NCBI GenBank assembly: GCA_026645945.1
Contig: JAPKMO010000023.1
Coordinates: 1-48,602, forward strand
Reading direction: 5' to 3'
From: Anaerolineae bacterium
GTDB taxonomy: Bacteria > Chloroflexota > Anaerolineae > Aggregatilineales > Phototrophicaceae
Length of the DNA stretch: 48,602 bases
This document shows positions 8,082 through 15,864 of this stretch, one piece after another. The notes beneath the pieces are model-generated. The model had not been told where the DNA came from. It ran no database searches and worked only from the letters and a program-made list of their open reading frames with translations. The number at the start of each line of letters is the position of its first letter. The first letter of the stretch is position 1. The position numbers were made by a program, and so were the translations under genes.

Positions 8082-8639
8082 GTGAACCTGCGAATCGCCG
8101 ACCTTTCCCCGGACGATCAGACCGCCATCAGGCAGGCGGCGGAACTGCTGACGGTCGCGTTCCGCGAACACTGGCCGGAAAGCTGGCCGGACATGGACTC
8201 CGCTCTGGAAGAAGTGCGCGGGATGCTCGACCCGGCGCACATTTGCCGTGCGGCCTTCGATGAGGGCGGGACGGTGGTGGGCTGGATAGGCGGCCTGCCG
8301 GAATACAACGGCAACGTGTGGGAACTGCACCCGCTGGCGGTGCGGCCCGCTTTGCAGCGGCAGGGCATTGGGCGGGCGCTGGTGGCCGACCTGGAAACGC
8401 GCGTGCTGGAACGCGGCGGCCTGACTCTGCACCTGGGGACGGACGACGTGGACGGTATGACCACGCTGGCGGACGCCGACCTGTACACCGACCTGTGGGA
8501 CAAAATTCAGAACATCCGCAACCTCAAAGGCCACCCTTACGAGTTCTACCAGAAGCTCGGATATACCATCATCGGCGTGATGCCGGACGCCAACGGGCGC
8601 GGCAAACCGGATATTTACATGGCGAAACGGATCGGTTGA
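8082..8639 (+). CDS. GNAT N-acetyltransferase, AAC(6')-like
   Basis: A 185-residue GNAT protein. The acetyl-CoA loop is RQGIGRALV, preceded by WELHPLAVRP on beta strand 4. The C-terminal half (NIRNLKGHPYEFYQKLGY, then a GRGKPDIYMAKR tail) resembles chromosomal aminoglycoside 6'-N-acetyltransferase-like proteins. I infer acetylation of a small amine; drug resistance is not shown by the sequence. The start is GTG. Its stop overlaps the next gene as TGATG. A general GNAT of another substrate is the main alternative. Confidence 0.85.
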   Translation: MNLRIADLSPDDQTAIRQAAELLTVAFREHWPESWPDMDSALEEVRGMLDPAHICRAAFDEGGTVVGWIGGLPEYNGNVWELHPLAVRPALQRQGIGRALVADLETRVLERGGLTLHLGTDDVDGMTTLADADLYTDLWDKIQNIRNLKGHPYEFYQKLGYTIIGVMPDANGRGKPDIYMAKRIG

Positions 8640-9316
8640 TGCGGCTCATCCTGTTTGACATTGACGGCACGCTGCTGCTGCCCAAAGGCGTGGGGCGGGA
8701 AACCACCCGCCGCGCCATGCTGGAGGTGTTCGGCACAACCGGCGACATCAACGGGCATCACTTCGGTGGCAAAACCGACTGGCAGACGTTGTGCGAACTG
8801 CTGGCCGCACACGGTTACGACGAGGCGCGCATCGGCCAGCAGATGCCGGCTTACGAACAGGCCGCCGCCCGCCACATGGCGCGTATCATCGGCGATTTTC
8901 CGGTGCAGGCGTGTCCCGGTGCGCTGGAAGTGGTGGCGGAACTGCGGCGGCGCGGCCTGCCGCTGGGCCTGCTGACCGGCAATGTGTCCAGCATTGCGCC
9001 TATCAAACTCCGCGCTGCCGGCTTTGACCCGGCCTGGTTTGCCGTCGGCGCGTATGGCAGCGAGTCCGCCGACCGTAATCAACTGGCGTTCCTGGCGCTG
9101 GAACGCGCGCGGCGCTGGTTTCAGCGCCCGATTGCGCCGGAACAGGTGGTCATCGTGGGGGATACGCCGGCGGACGTGGCCTGCGCCCGCGCCCTGGGCG
9201 CGCAGGCGGTCGCCGTGCTGACCGGTTTCAGCAGCCGCGAGGTGTTAAGTGCCGCCGCGCCGGACGCGCTGCTGGACGACCTGACGGGATTTTTCGAGGT
9301 TGTGCCGTTATTCTAG
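8639..9316 (+). CDS. HAD-family phosphatase (phosphoglycolate phosphatase-like)
   Basis: A 225-residue HAD hydrolase starting at the ATG that overlaps the upstream stop. Motif I is FDIDGTLL with nucleophile D8 and acid D10; motif II lies in LLTGN; motif IV is VGDTPADVACARALG. A helical cap sits between motifs I and II, as in the Gph/beta-phosphoglucomutase subgroup. A longer reading from 8318 runs through the GNAT gene in another frame and is spurious. The TAG stop forms part of a CTAG that borders a repeat element. Confidence 0.9.
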   Translation: MRLILFDIDGTLLLPKGVGRETTRRAMLEVFGTTGDINGHHFGGKTDWQTLCELLAAHGYDEARIGQQMPAYEQAAARHMARIIGDFPVQACPGALEVVAELRRRGLPLGLLTGNVSSIAPIKLRAAGFDPAWFAVGAYGSESADRNQLAFLALERARRWFQRPIAPEQVVIVGDTPADVACARALGAQAVAVLTGFSSREVLSAAAPDALLDDLTGFFEVVPLF

Positions 9317-9419
9317 TGACAGTGGGCTTAAGCCCACTGTCCGCTTAAGCCCACTGTCCGCTTAAGCCCACTGTCCGCTTAAGCCCACTGCCAGTGTGCA
9401 AATTAAGCTGGTTTATGTA
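9317..9419 (-). repeat. CTAG-flanked repeat element with 4 x 17-bp tandem array, copy 1
   Basis: A 103-bp element bounded by CTAG at 9313-9316 and 9420-9423. Reading the minus strand, about 30 bp beginning TACATAAACCAGCTTAAT is shared with the element at 34412. Then comes an array of four 17-bp units (9324-9391, plus-strand unit CCGCTTAAGCCCACTGT), ending in the palindrome AGTGGGCTTAAGCCCACT that is also the core of the 80-bp MITE. Both flanking convergent genes end on the bordering CTAGs. Confidence 0.85.
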
Positions 9420-10214
9420 CTAGGCGCTCTTTCGCCGGTACAGCGCGACAATCCACTGCGCGCGTTTGTAGGTGGGCAGCCGGTTTTTAATTTTATCCCG
9501 CAGCCCGGCGCGCGCCCGCGCCAGCGCGCCGGATAAGGTTGTGTTCTCCGGGCTGCTGCCGCTGAAGCCGCACTGCGGACAGACTGCCGACGCCGGGAAC
9601 TGCCGGTTTTTTCCCAGGATGCGGTAGGCGGTTCGCAAAACCGGCGCGGTGATATAATCGTCTATGTATACGATCTGGGAACGCGCCAGATCGAAATCCT
9701 GAAAGATGGCGGCCAGGCTGCGTTCATCAAACGAGCGCATATGGTAGTTGACATGAAACCGGCAGCCGCAGTATGGGCAGGGGGTAAAACGCCGCTTTTC
9801 GCGGTACGGGACGGAAACCAGGATATGCCGCCCGGCGACCCGTTCGATTTCGCGCAGCGACCGCTCGTAAAACCCGTAAGGCAGATGCTCGATCACCTCC
9901 AGGGCGGATACCACGTCAAAAGCGCGGTCTTGCCAGGGCAGGGCGTCCAGCGAACCGGCGCGGATTTCTGCCCGGCACACTGCCGCCTCGATGGCCGCCT
10001 GCGACCGCTCCAGCCCCATCAGCGATACGGGCGTCTGGCGCGCTTCCAGCAGGGCCAGGAACGCGCCGTTGCCGGTTCCTACATCCAGCAGGGAGCGCGC
10101 CTCGTTGGGGATAAACCCGGCGGTGATGCTCAGCCGCTGCTGTTCGCGGCTGGAGGCGAAGGTAGCCTCCGTCCACAGGTTGGGGTTTTCGTAATGTCTG
10201 GATTCAGCTGCCAT
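9420..10214 (-). CDS. Class I SAM-dependent methyltransferase with zinc-ribbon cysteines
   Basis: A 264-residue methyltransferase (type 11). The AdoMet loop is LLDVGTGNGAFL and the later acidic strand is FDVVSALEVIEHLPYG. Two CxxC pairs, CPYC (in FTPCPYCGCRFHVN) and CPQC (in VCPQCGF), suggest a structural zinc site. Its 5' end overlaps the 3' end of the upstream GT4 gene by 11 bp, so it is in the same transcript and probably methylates a glycan or glycolipid intermediate; that substrate is inferred from position. The TAG stop is created by the CTAG bordering the repeat element. Confidence 0.87.
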   Translation of the reverse strand: MAAESRHYENPNLWTEATFASSREQQRLSITAGFIPNEARSLLDVGTGNGAFLALLEARQTPVSLMGLERSQAAIEAAVCRAEIRAGSLDALPWQDRAFDVVSALEVIEHLPYGFYERSLREIERVAGRHILVSVPYREKRRFTPCPYCGCRFHVNYHMRSFDERSLAAIFQDFDLARSQIVYIDDYITAPVLRTAYRILGKNRQFPASAVCPQCGFSGSSPENTTLSGALARARAGLRDKIKNRLPTYKRAQWIVALYRRKSA

Positions 10215-11460
10215 CAGTGTTTTCCTGGTGTTCGCCTAGAAGTTGAGCATACAAGGCGTGCAAATGTTTCTCGGCTGCGGCCCAATTATAGATGGCGCGC
10301 GCCTGCCAGGCGGCCTGCTGCATCTGCTTCAGCGTTTCCTGATCCTGAAGCCGGCTGAAAACCTCTTGCAGTATATCCGGCGTCACGTCATCCAGCAGGA
10401 TGCCGGCGGGGATTTTTTCCAGGATGGTGCTGGTATCCCCCGTGCCACGCCGCGCGATCAGGGCTTTTCCGGCGGCGAATGCCTCGTAAAGTTTGTTGGG
10501 CGACGATACGCCGGCCTGCAAGCACATCGCCGGGTTCAGGCAGTAGTACACCACATCCGCCAGCAGGGTATAAACCGGCACATCGCCACTGTCAACCCAA
10601 CCCAACCAGTGGATATTGGGGGCACGCTGCGCGGCGGCCTCCACCAGTTGGGCTTCCACCCCATTTCCGCCGATCAGCAGTGTCACTTCTCGCGTTTTCT
10701 CAACCGCTTGCAGCAGCTCTGCGATATGGCGCTCGCCGTTGAGCGCGCCCAGGTAGGCGATTTTTAACGTCTGGCCGTTCAGATACAGCCGCCGGCGTTC
10801 GGCTTCCAGGCGCGCCGGATCAATCGTATCGTATGTATCGAGACGTTTCCAGTTGCCGACGATGACGACCTGCCGCGCGCCCCGCGCGCGCAGTTCTTTC
10901 GCCAGCAGTTCGCTTGGTGTGATGACGGCATCCGGCTTGCGGATGAACAATCTTTCCAGGCGCGCCGTCATCTCGCCCTTTCTGCCGTCGTACAGCGCGG
11001 CATGGTCTTCATGCGAGTCATAAATCAAGGGGGTGCGTTTGAGTTTTGCCAGCAGCCAGGCGCTGGGCAGGGGCGACAGGTCGTGGCAGTGAACGATGTC
11101 GGCAGGCATTCTTAGCCCTAAACGTAAAACCCACAGGTTAAAAAACAGCATTGAGACGGCATTAGTGGTGCGGGATGGTGGAGGGGGTGTTACATCACCC
11201 AGATGCCCGCGCAGCAGGTCGGCAAATGCTCGAAGCAGGCGCAGCGGTTTTCGAGTCGTTACCATCGGCGCAAGCAGAATAGTCAGGCCGCGCTGTTCGC
11301 CGCGGGTGGGCAGGCCGCCCTGCGGCTTCCGCGCCGCGCCGATGATGCTCACGCGATAACCCGCATCCGCCAGCGAAACACCCTCGTTGATGACTCGCGG
11401 GTCGTCGTAAACATGCGTATTGACGATCATCAAAACGTTTTTGTGTGTTGAGCTGCTCAT
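10204..11460 (-). CDS. GT4-family glycosyltransferase
   Basis: A 418-residue GT-B glycosyltransferase. The N-terminal domain opens with KNVLMIVNTHVYDDPRV and has HCHDLSPLPSAWL in the acceptor domain. The C-terminal donor domain has IAYLGALNGERHI, HWLGWVDSGDVP, and the GT4 acid pair region SPNKLYEAFAAGKALI, where Glu contacts the sugar nucleotide. It is cytosolic or membrane-associated. It is divergent from wecB, with about 100 bp between the two starts. Donor and acceptor cannot be deduced; a role in surface polysaccharide synthesis is likely from wecB, the methyltransferase and the second GT4 nearby. Confidence 0.9.
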   Translation of the reverse strand: MSSSTHKNVLMIVNTHVYDDPRVINEGVSLADAGYRVSIIGAARKPQGGLPTRGEQRGLTILLAPMVTTRKPLRLLRAFADLLRGHLGDVTPPPPSRTTNAVSMLFFNLWVLRLGLRMPADIVHCHDLSPLPSAWLLAKLKRTPLIYDSHEDHAALYDGRKGEMTARLERLFIRKPDAVITPSELLAKELRARGARQVVIVGNWKRLDTYDTIDPARLEAERRRLYLNGQTLKIAYLGALNGERHIAELLQAVEKTREVTLLIGGNGVEAQLVEAAAQRAPNIHWLGWVDSGDVPVYTLLADVVYYCLNPAMCLQAGVSSPNKLYEAFAAGKALIARRGTGDTSTILEKIPAGILLDDVTPDILQEVFSRLQDQETLKQMQQAAWQARAIYNWAAAEKHLHALYAQLLGEHQENTDGS

Positions 11461-11523
11461 GCTTTTCTCGCTTTTGGTTCGGCCATATTATCGTATGCTT
11501 GCTGACCGCTGTCCAGTTAAGGA

Positions 11524-11529
11524 TATAAT
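11524..11529 (+). promoter_or_regulatory. Probable -10 box for wecB
   Basis: Perfect TATAAT 34 bp before the chosen wecB ATG. Transcription from here would begin near 11536, which excludes the longer reading from 11420. The upstream -35 region is weak (TTGCTG at 11499, spacer 19). Confidence 0.55.
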
Positions 11530-11563
11530 GGGGCGGCGCTCAAAATGGGAGATGGATACGCTC

Positions 11564-12652
11564 ATGCTCATCTGTAACGTGGTCGGCGCGCGCCCGAACT
11601 TCATGAAGATCGCGCCGATTGTGGACGAACTGCAAAAACGCCGGATGCCGCAAATCCTGGTGCATACCGGCCAGCACTACGACGCCAATATGTCGCGGAT
11701 TTTTTTCGACGAACTGGGGCTGCCCAGGCCGGATGTTGACCTGGAGATCGGCTCGGACACGCACGCGCGGCAGACGGCGCGCATCATGATGGCGTTCGAG
11801 GAGGTGTGCCGGGAACACCGTCCCGGACTGGTGATCGTGGTGGGGGATGTGAACTCGACGCTGGCGGCGGCGCTGGTGGCAGCCAAGCTGCATATCCCGG
11901 TGGCGCACGTCGAGGCCGGCCTGCGCTCGTTCGACCAATCCATGCCGGAGGAGATCAACCGCGTGCTGACCGATCATCTGTCCACGCTGCTGCTTGTCAC
12001 CGAGCAGACCGGGGTGGATAACCTGCTGCGCGAAGGCGTGGCGGCGGAAAAAATTCACCTGGTGGGCAACTGCATGGCCGATACGCTGCTCAAACACGCG
12101 GCGGTGGCCGTCGAGCGCGCGCCCTGGATGGATTTCGGCCTCACACCCGGCGCTTATGCGCTGCTGACGCTGCACCGCCCGGCCAATGTGGATGACCGGG
12201 ACGTATTTGAGCCGCTGATGGCGGCGCTGTCCAGTGTGACGGCGCGCCTGCCGCTGTTGTTCCCGGTGCATCCGCGCACCCGCGCCCGCCTGGACGAGTG
12301 GCGTCTGCGGCTGCCAGCCAATCTGATGCTGGTCGAGCCGCTGCCATATCTGGCGTTTTTGGGGCTGCTGGCGAAAGCGCGCCTGGTGCTGACCGATTCC
12401 GGCGGCGTGCAGCAGGAAACCACCATGCTGAATGTGCCGTGTTTAACGCTGCGCGAGACAACCGAACTGCCGGTGACGCTGGAATCCGGCACGAACCGGC
12501 TGGTCGGCACGGATGCCGTCAAAATCGAGGACAGCGTGCGGATAATTATGGATGGCGCGTGGAAAACCGGCCAGCGCCCGCCGCTGTGGGACGGTCAGGC
12601 CGGCGCGCGCATTGTGGATGTTCTGGCCGCGTGGTCAGCCGATCAGCTCTGA
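11564..12652 (+). CDS. wecB: UDP-N-acetylglucosamine 2-epimerase (non-hydrolysing)
   Basis: About 362 residues. The enzyme interconverts UDP-GlcNAc and UDP-ManNAc for cell-surface glycans. The N-terminus ICNVVGARPNFMKIAPIV and HTGQHYDANMS are the family signatures, and HVEAGLRSFDQSMPEEINR plus the C-terminal LTDSGGVQQETTMLNVPCLTLRE (split over strand and helix) carry the catalytic and UDP-binding residues. ATG 11564 gives the normal family start; ATG 11552 is possible; the longer ORF from 11420 would start upstream of the -10 box. The 3' end overlaps the convergent GT4 gene by 10 bp. Confidence 0.93.
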   Translation: MLICNVVGARPNFMKIAPIVDELQKRRMPQILVHTGQHYDANMSRIFFDELGLPRPDVDLEIGSDTHARQTARIMMAFEEVCREHRPGLVIVVGDVNSTLAAALVAAKLHIPVAHVEAGLRSFDQSMPEEINRVLTDHLSTLLLVTEQTGVDNLLREGVAAEKIHLVGNCMADTLLKHAAVAVERAPWMDFGLTPGAYALLTLHRPANVDDRDVFEPLMAALSSVTARLPLLFPVHPRTRARLDEWRLRLPANLMLVEPLPYLAFLGLLAKARLVLTDSGGVQQETTMLNVPCLTLRETTELPVTLESGTNRLVGTDAVKIEDSVRIIMDGAWKTGQRPPLWDGQAGARIVDVLAAWSADQL

Positions 12653-13872
12653 CCGGCAGCGTCTAAGAGAACCGCCTCGTACCGCGCGGCAGCTTGTTCC
12701 GCGTCAAAGTGGCGTTCGGCATAAGCGCGCCCGGCCTGGCTGCACCGGCGATAAAAATCCTCGTCATCCAGCAGACGTTGGATGCCGGACGCCAGCCCTT
12801 CGACATCCCCGAATGGTACGGACAAACCGCCGCCGCTTTCACGTAGAATGTCGGCTACGACACCTTCCAGCGCCACCGCCACCGGCACGCCGCTCGCAAA
12901 AGCTTCGTATAACTTGGTGCCGACCGCACCTCGATGGAGAGGATGATTGTGCAGCGCCCAGTAGGCTATATGCGTGGCTGCCCATACCTGCCCGATGTCA
13001 TTGTAGTCTACCCACTCAATCCAGCGCACATTGGGCAGGTCGCCGCGCGCCAACCGTTCCCGAACGATTTGCTGCTGCGTGCCGGTGCCGATGATGGCGA
13101 AACACACATCTTCGCGTTCAACAAAGCGTTTAGCTGTTTCGAGCATTGTCAGGCAGTCGTAAGCAGTACCTAATGTGCCGATATAGGCTACCAGTTTTTT
13201 ATTACCCAATCCGTATCTCTGGCGGAAAGTTGCCCCATCCATACCGGGTTTAAAGCGCGACAGATCAACCCCGCTGTAGATGGTGCGGGTTTTATCCGTC
13301 GGGCCGATGTATCCCTGGATCACTTTTTCCAGGTACGGTGTCAGGGTGATGATGCCCGCAGCGCTGCGATAGGTGGCGTCCACCAGCAGGCGTGCCGCCC
13401 GGTAGATGGGGTGCGTTTCCGTAAGCGCCCCTACCGACAGCAGATGATCCGGCCACAGATCATGGACATCTAGTACGTAAGGCACGTGTTTGATGCGGCT
13501 CAACAATGTCCCGGCCAGGTTGGTAAAAATCGGCTGTGCTTCCACCAGCATGACATCCGGTCGTGGGATACCCAGGCCGCGCAGCCCTGCCGTCAGCGCG
13601 AAGCTGATCTGGCTGATGAACTTCCGGCTGATTTTCGGGCTGTGGGTAGCCCACAGCCACGTCTGGATGACCCGGATTCCGTCCCGGTTTTCGATGACCT
13701 GAAATTTTCCCCGGTAGCCGTCCAGGATGCGCCCGTGCGGGTAGTTGGGCAGGGTGGTTAAGACCGTGACCTGATGGCCGCGCTGGAGTAGTTTTCTTGC
13801 CAGGCGCGTCAGAATGATAGACGCCGCGCCCTGGTCGGGTTCAAAATACGAAGTCACAAGCAGGATACGCAT
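12643..13872 (-). CDS. GT4-family glycosyltransferase (WcaI-like)
   Basis: A 409-residue GT-B enzyme. The start MRILLVTSYFEPDQGAAS and the segment GHQVTVLTTLPNYPHGRI are typical of WcaI-like glycosyltransferases of exopolysaccharide clusters. VLDVHDLWPDHLL lies in the N-terminal domain; the donor domain has KLVAYIGTLGTAYD and GTKLYEAFASGVPVAVA with the conserved Glu. It follows the rimI stop by 9 bp on the same strand, so it is the last gene of the tsaE-tsaB-rimI transcript although unrelated in function. It is convergent with wecB, with overlapping ends. Confidence 0.9.
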   Translation of the reverse strand: MRILLVTSYFEPDQGAASIILTRLARKLLQRGHQVTVLTTLPNYPHGRILDGYRGKFQVIENRDGIRVIQTWLWATHSPKISRKFISQISFALTAGLRGLGIPRPDVMLVEAQPIFTNLAGTLLSRIKHVPYVLDVHDLWPDHLLSVGALTETHPIYRAARLLVDATYRSAAGIITLTPYLEKVIQGYIGPTDKTRTIYSGVDLSRFKPGMDGATFRQRYGLGNKKLVAYIGTLGTAYDCLTMLETAKRFVEREDVCFAIIGTGTQQQIVRERLARGDLPNVRWIEWVDYNDIGQVWAATHIAYWALHNHPLHRGAVGTKLYEAFASGVPVAVALEGVVADILRESGGGLSVPFGDVEGLASGIQRLLDDEDFYRRCSQAGRAYAERHFDAEQAAARYEAVLLDAAGQS

Positions 13873-13881
13873 GGTGGGTTA

Positions 13882-14511
13882 TCAAGCCATTTTGCCCGGC
13901 TGCTGCGCGCGGGGCGGTTCGTGGGCGGTGTACAGGTCGGCGAAGGTGTGGTGGGTCTGGAGCGCCAGGAAACGCTCGCCGGTGCGCTGCCGGTTGGCGG
14001 CGGTCAGCGGCAGGCGCATATCGTAGGCGTCCTCATTGTTGTTGCGGTAATAATGGGACTTCGTGCCGACCGTCTCAAAATTATACTTGTGGTAGAGGTT
14101 CTGCGCTTTGGTATTGCTGACGCGCACTTCCAGAGCCACGAATCCGGCGGCCAGCACTACCGCTCGCTGCACCATTGCCGCCAGCAGGATTTCGCCCCAG
14201 CCGCGCCCACGATAGTCCGGGTGAACGGCTATCGTGCTGATGTGCGCCTCGCTCATAATGTGCCACAGCCCGCCGTAACCAACGATGCGCGGTTGTCCCA
14301 TCGAGCGCCCGTTCAGCGGCAGCCAGCGCCGCCAGCCGCGCGCCGCCTGCACCGGAGTTTCAGCTTCCAGCACCACCATATAACTGTAGGTGGACTCGCT
14401 GATTTCATAGGCGTAAGAGCGTTCCGACCAGGGCAGGTCGAAAGCCAGCCGGTCAATGTAAACCACCTGCGGCACATCCTGGAGGGTCATATAGCGGAGG
14501 GTCAGGTTCAT
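13882..14511 (-). CDS. rimI: Ribosomal-protein-alanine N-acetyltransferase RimI
   Basis: A 209-residue GNAT protein. The family acetylates the N-terminal Ala of ribosomal protein S18. The acetyl-CoA loop is YRGRGWGEILL, preceded by ISTIAVHPD, and the C-terminal part has ALEVRVSNTKAQNLYHKYNFE, the RimI hallmark. It is longer than E. coli RimI (148 residues): there is an internal insert with PVQAARGWRRWLPLNGRS and a 35-residue polar tail. The ATG overlaps the tsaB stop (ATGA). The tsaB-rimI order is conserved widely, which supports the call. Confidence 0.9.
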   Translation of the reverse strand: MNLTLRYMTLQDVPQVVYIDRLAFDLPWSERSYAYEISESTYSYMVVLEAETPVQAARGWRRWLPLNGRSMGQPRIVGYGGLWHIMSEAHISTIAVHPDYRGRGWGEILLAAMVQRAVVLAAGFVALEVRVSNTKAQNLYHKYNFETVGTKSHYYRNNNEDAYDMRLPLTAANRQRTGERFLALQTHHTFADLYTAHEPPRAQQPGKMA

Positions 14512-15188
14512 GGTTCGGGCGAATCCTGGGTTTTGATGTAGATGGGCATCAGCTTGGCCGCCGAAAAACCCTTTGGGTCGGTTTTAAGACGGGCTAACGC
14601 TTCTTCCGCCAGAAAGCCGGCGCGGCGCAGCCGGTAGGCCGACGGAACCAGCGAAACCGGCACGTCCTGGGCCTGGGCGGACTCTAAAGCGGTGTGGCCG
14701 TCCTCGTTGATTTCGCCGGTCAGGTAAGCCGCGCCGTCAATGCTGGCGAACAGCGTTTCCCAGTCCATCAATGCCGGCTCGCCCCGGCTGCCCCAGCGGC
14801 CTTTGCGCCACTGGTAGCGCGCCACGATGATACGCCCACGCCCGGCCTGTACCACCACCAGCAGCCCACCCTGGTAATACGGCTGCCCGGCGGCGATGGT
14901 GTCCAGGGTGGAAATGCCTACCAGCGGCAGGTTATTGGCCGCCGCCAGCCCTTTCGCCAGCGCCACCCCCACCCGCAGCCCGGAATACGAACCCGGCCCG
15001 ATGGAAACGGCCAGCGCGTCCAGCGCCTTTAGCTCGACGCCGCAGCGGTCGAGCAAAGCCTGGATGGCCGGCGCGAGTTCGACGGTGTGGTTGTTGAAGG
15101 TGTGCCAGGTTTGTTCGGCCAGCAGCTTGCGCCCATCGTGCAGCGCCAGGCTCATAATCTGCGTGGCGGTGTCAATTGCCAGTAACAT
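14508..15188 (-). CDS. tsaB: tRNA threonylcarbamoyladenosine protein TsaB
   Basis: A 226-residue ASKHA-fold protein that partners TsaD and TsaE in making t6A37 on tRNAs reading ANN codons. The start MLLAIDTATQIMSLAL and the GPGSYSGLRVGVALAKGL stretch are diagnostic. The variable C-terminal half carries ALMDWETLF and RLRRAGFLAEEAL. The gene lies 9 bp after tsaE and overlaps rimI by 4 bp. tsaD itself is not in the window. Confidence 0.95.
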   Translation of the reverse strand: MLLAIDTATQIMSLALHDGRKLLAEQTWHTFNNHTVELAPAIQALLDRCGVELKALDALAVSIGPGSYSGLRVGVALAKGLAAANNLPLVGISTLDTIAAGQPYYQGGLLVVVQAGRGRIIVARYQWRKGRWGSRGEPALMDWETLFASIDGAAYLTGEINEDGHTALESAQAQDVPVSLVPSAYRLRRAGFLAEEALARLKTDPKGFSAAKLMPIYIKTQDSPEP

Positions 15189-15197
15189 GCGGTTTAT

Positions 15198-15698
15198 CTA
15201 AATTCCAAAAGTCAGTTCTCGAAAACTGGCGATCAATGTTTCGGCGCGTTTGCCGCTGCCCACAAAAACCAGATTGCGCCGCGTTGGTTCCAGGATACGC
15301 AGTTCCACCCACAGCCGCTGGCGGGGCAGCGCGGCGCTGATACGTTCCGGCCACTCAATGATGACCGGCCCGCGCCCGTTCAGGATGTCCTCAAAACCGA
15401 TGGCTTCGATTTCGGCGGCGCTGTTCAGCCGGTAACAGTCCAGGTGGAACAGGCGCTGCGAGTCCGCGCGGCGGGTATGTTCGTGAACCAGGTTAAAGGT
15501 CGGGCTGGTGAGCGGCTGTTCAACGCCCCAGCCCCTGCCAATGCCGGCAGCAAAAACCGTCTTTCCCGCGCCCATATCGCCCGCCAGACAGATCACATCG
15601 CCGGGCAGCAGCAGCGTCCCCAGGCGCGCGCCAAAACGCAGCGTTTGTTCGGCGCTGTGGCTGATGATGTCCAGTTGGCCTTCTTTCAAAATCGGCAA
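15198..15698 (-). CDS. tsaE: tRNA t6A biosynthesis ATPase TsaE
   Basis: The small ATPase of the t6A complex. The P-loop is AGDMGAGKTVFAAGIG, followed by SPTFNLVHEHTR and FHLDCYRL, the usual TsaE blocks, then IIEWPERISAALP. The open frame extends to 15734, but TATAAT at 15726-15731 lies inside it, so a start downstream is needed; TTG at 15698 with GGAG just upstream is the best choice, and the domain proper begins at DIISHSAEQTL. It is the first gene of the tsaE-tsaB-rimI-GT4 series. Function is certain; the exact start is not. Confidence 0.9.
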   Translation of the reverse strand: MPILKEGQLDIISHSAEQTLRFGARLGTLLLPGDVICLAGDMGAGKTVFAAGIGRGWGVEQPLTSPTFNLVHEHTRRADSQRLFHLDCYRLNSAAEIEAIGFEDILNGRGPVIIEWPERISAALPRQRLWVELRILEPTRRNLVFVGSGKRAETLIASFRELTFGI

Positions 15699-15725
15699 GT
15701 CGGACTCCGAATCGCTACCCCTCGC

Positions 15726-15731
15726 ATTATA
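15726..15731 (-). promoter_or_regulatory. Probable -10 box for tsaE operon
   Basis: A perfect TATAAT on the minus strand (context TTGTATAATGCG), 28 bp before the chosen tsaE start. It argues against the longest reading of that gene. Confidence 0.5.
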
Positions 15732-15864
15732 CAATGCCAGCCCCGGCCTAAAAAGGGCGGTAGATAGAAAAATATTCGCACCAGAAATAAACCAAAAATA
15801 AATCGCCCCAGGACAAGCGAATTTTTATTTTCATTAAAATGAGAAGTATGGCGAAAGAGGGTTT

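Noticed and set aside
9324-9391. Possible CRISPR array from regularly spaced palindromic units (also 34446-34533)
   Set aside because: Units are contiguous 17- or 18-mers with no spacers between them, and no cas genes are nearby; they are tandem arrays in a mobile repeat.
11420-11563. N-terminal extension of WecB
   Set aside because: It would start upstream of a perfect -10 box and inside the divergent glycosyltransferase gene; family members start at the GARPNFMK region.
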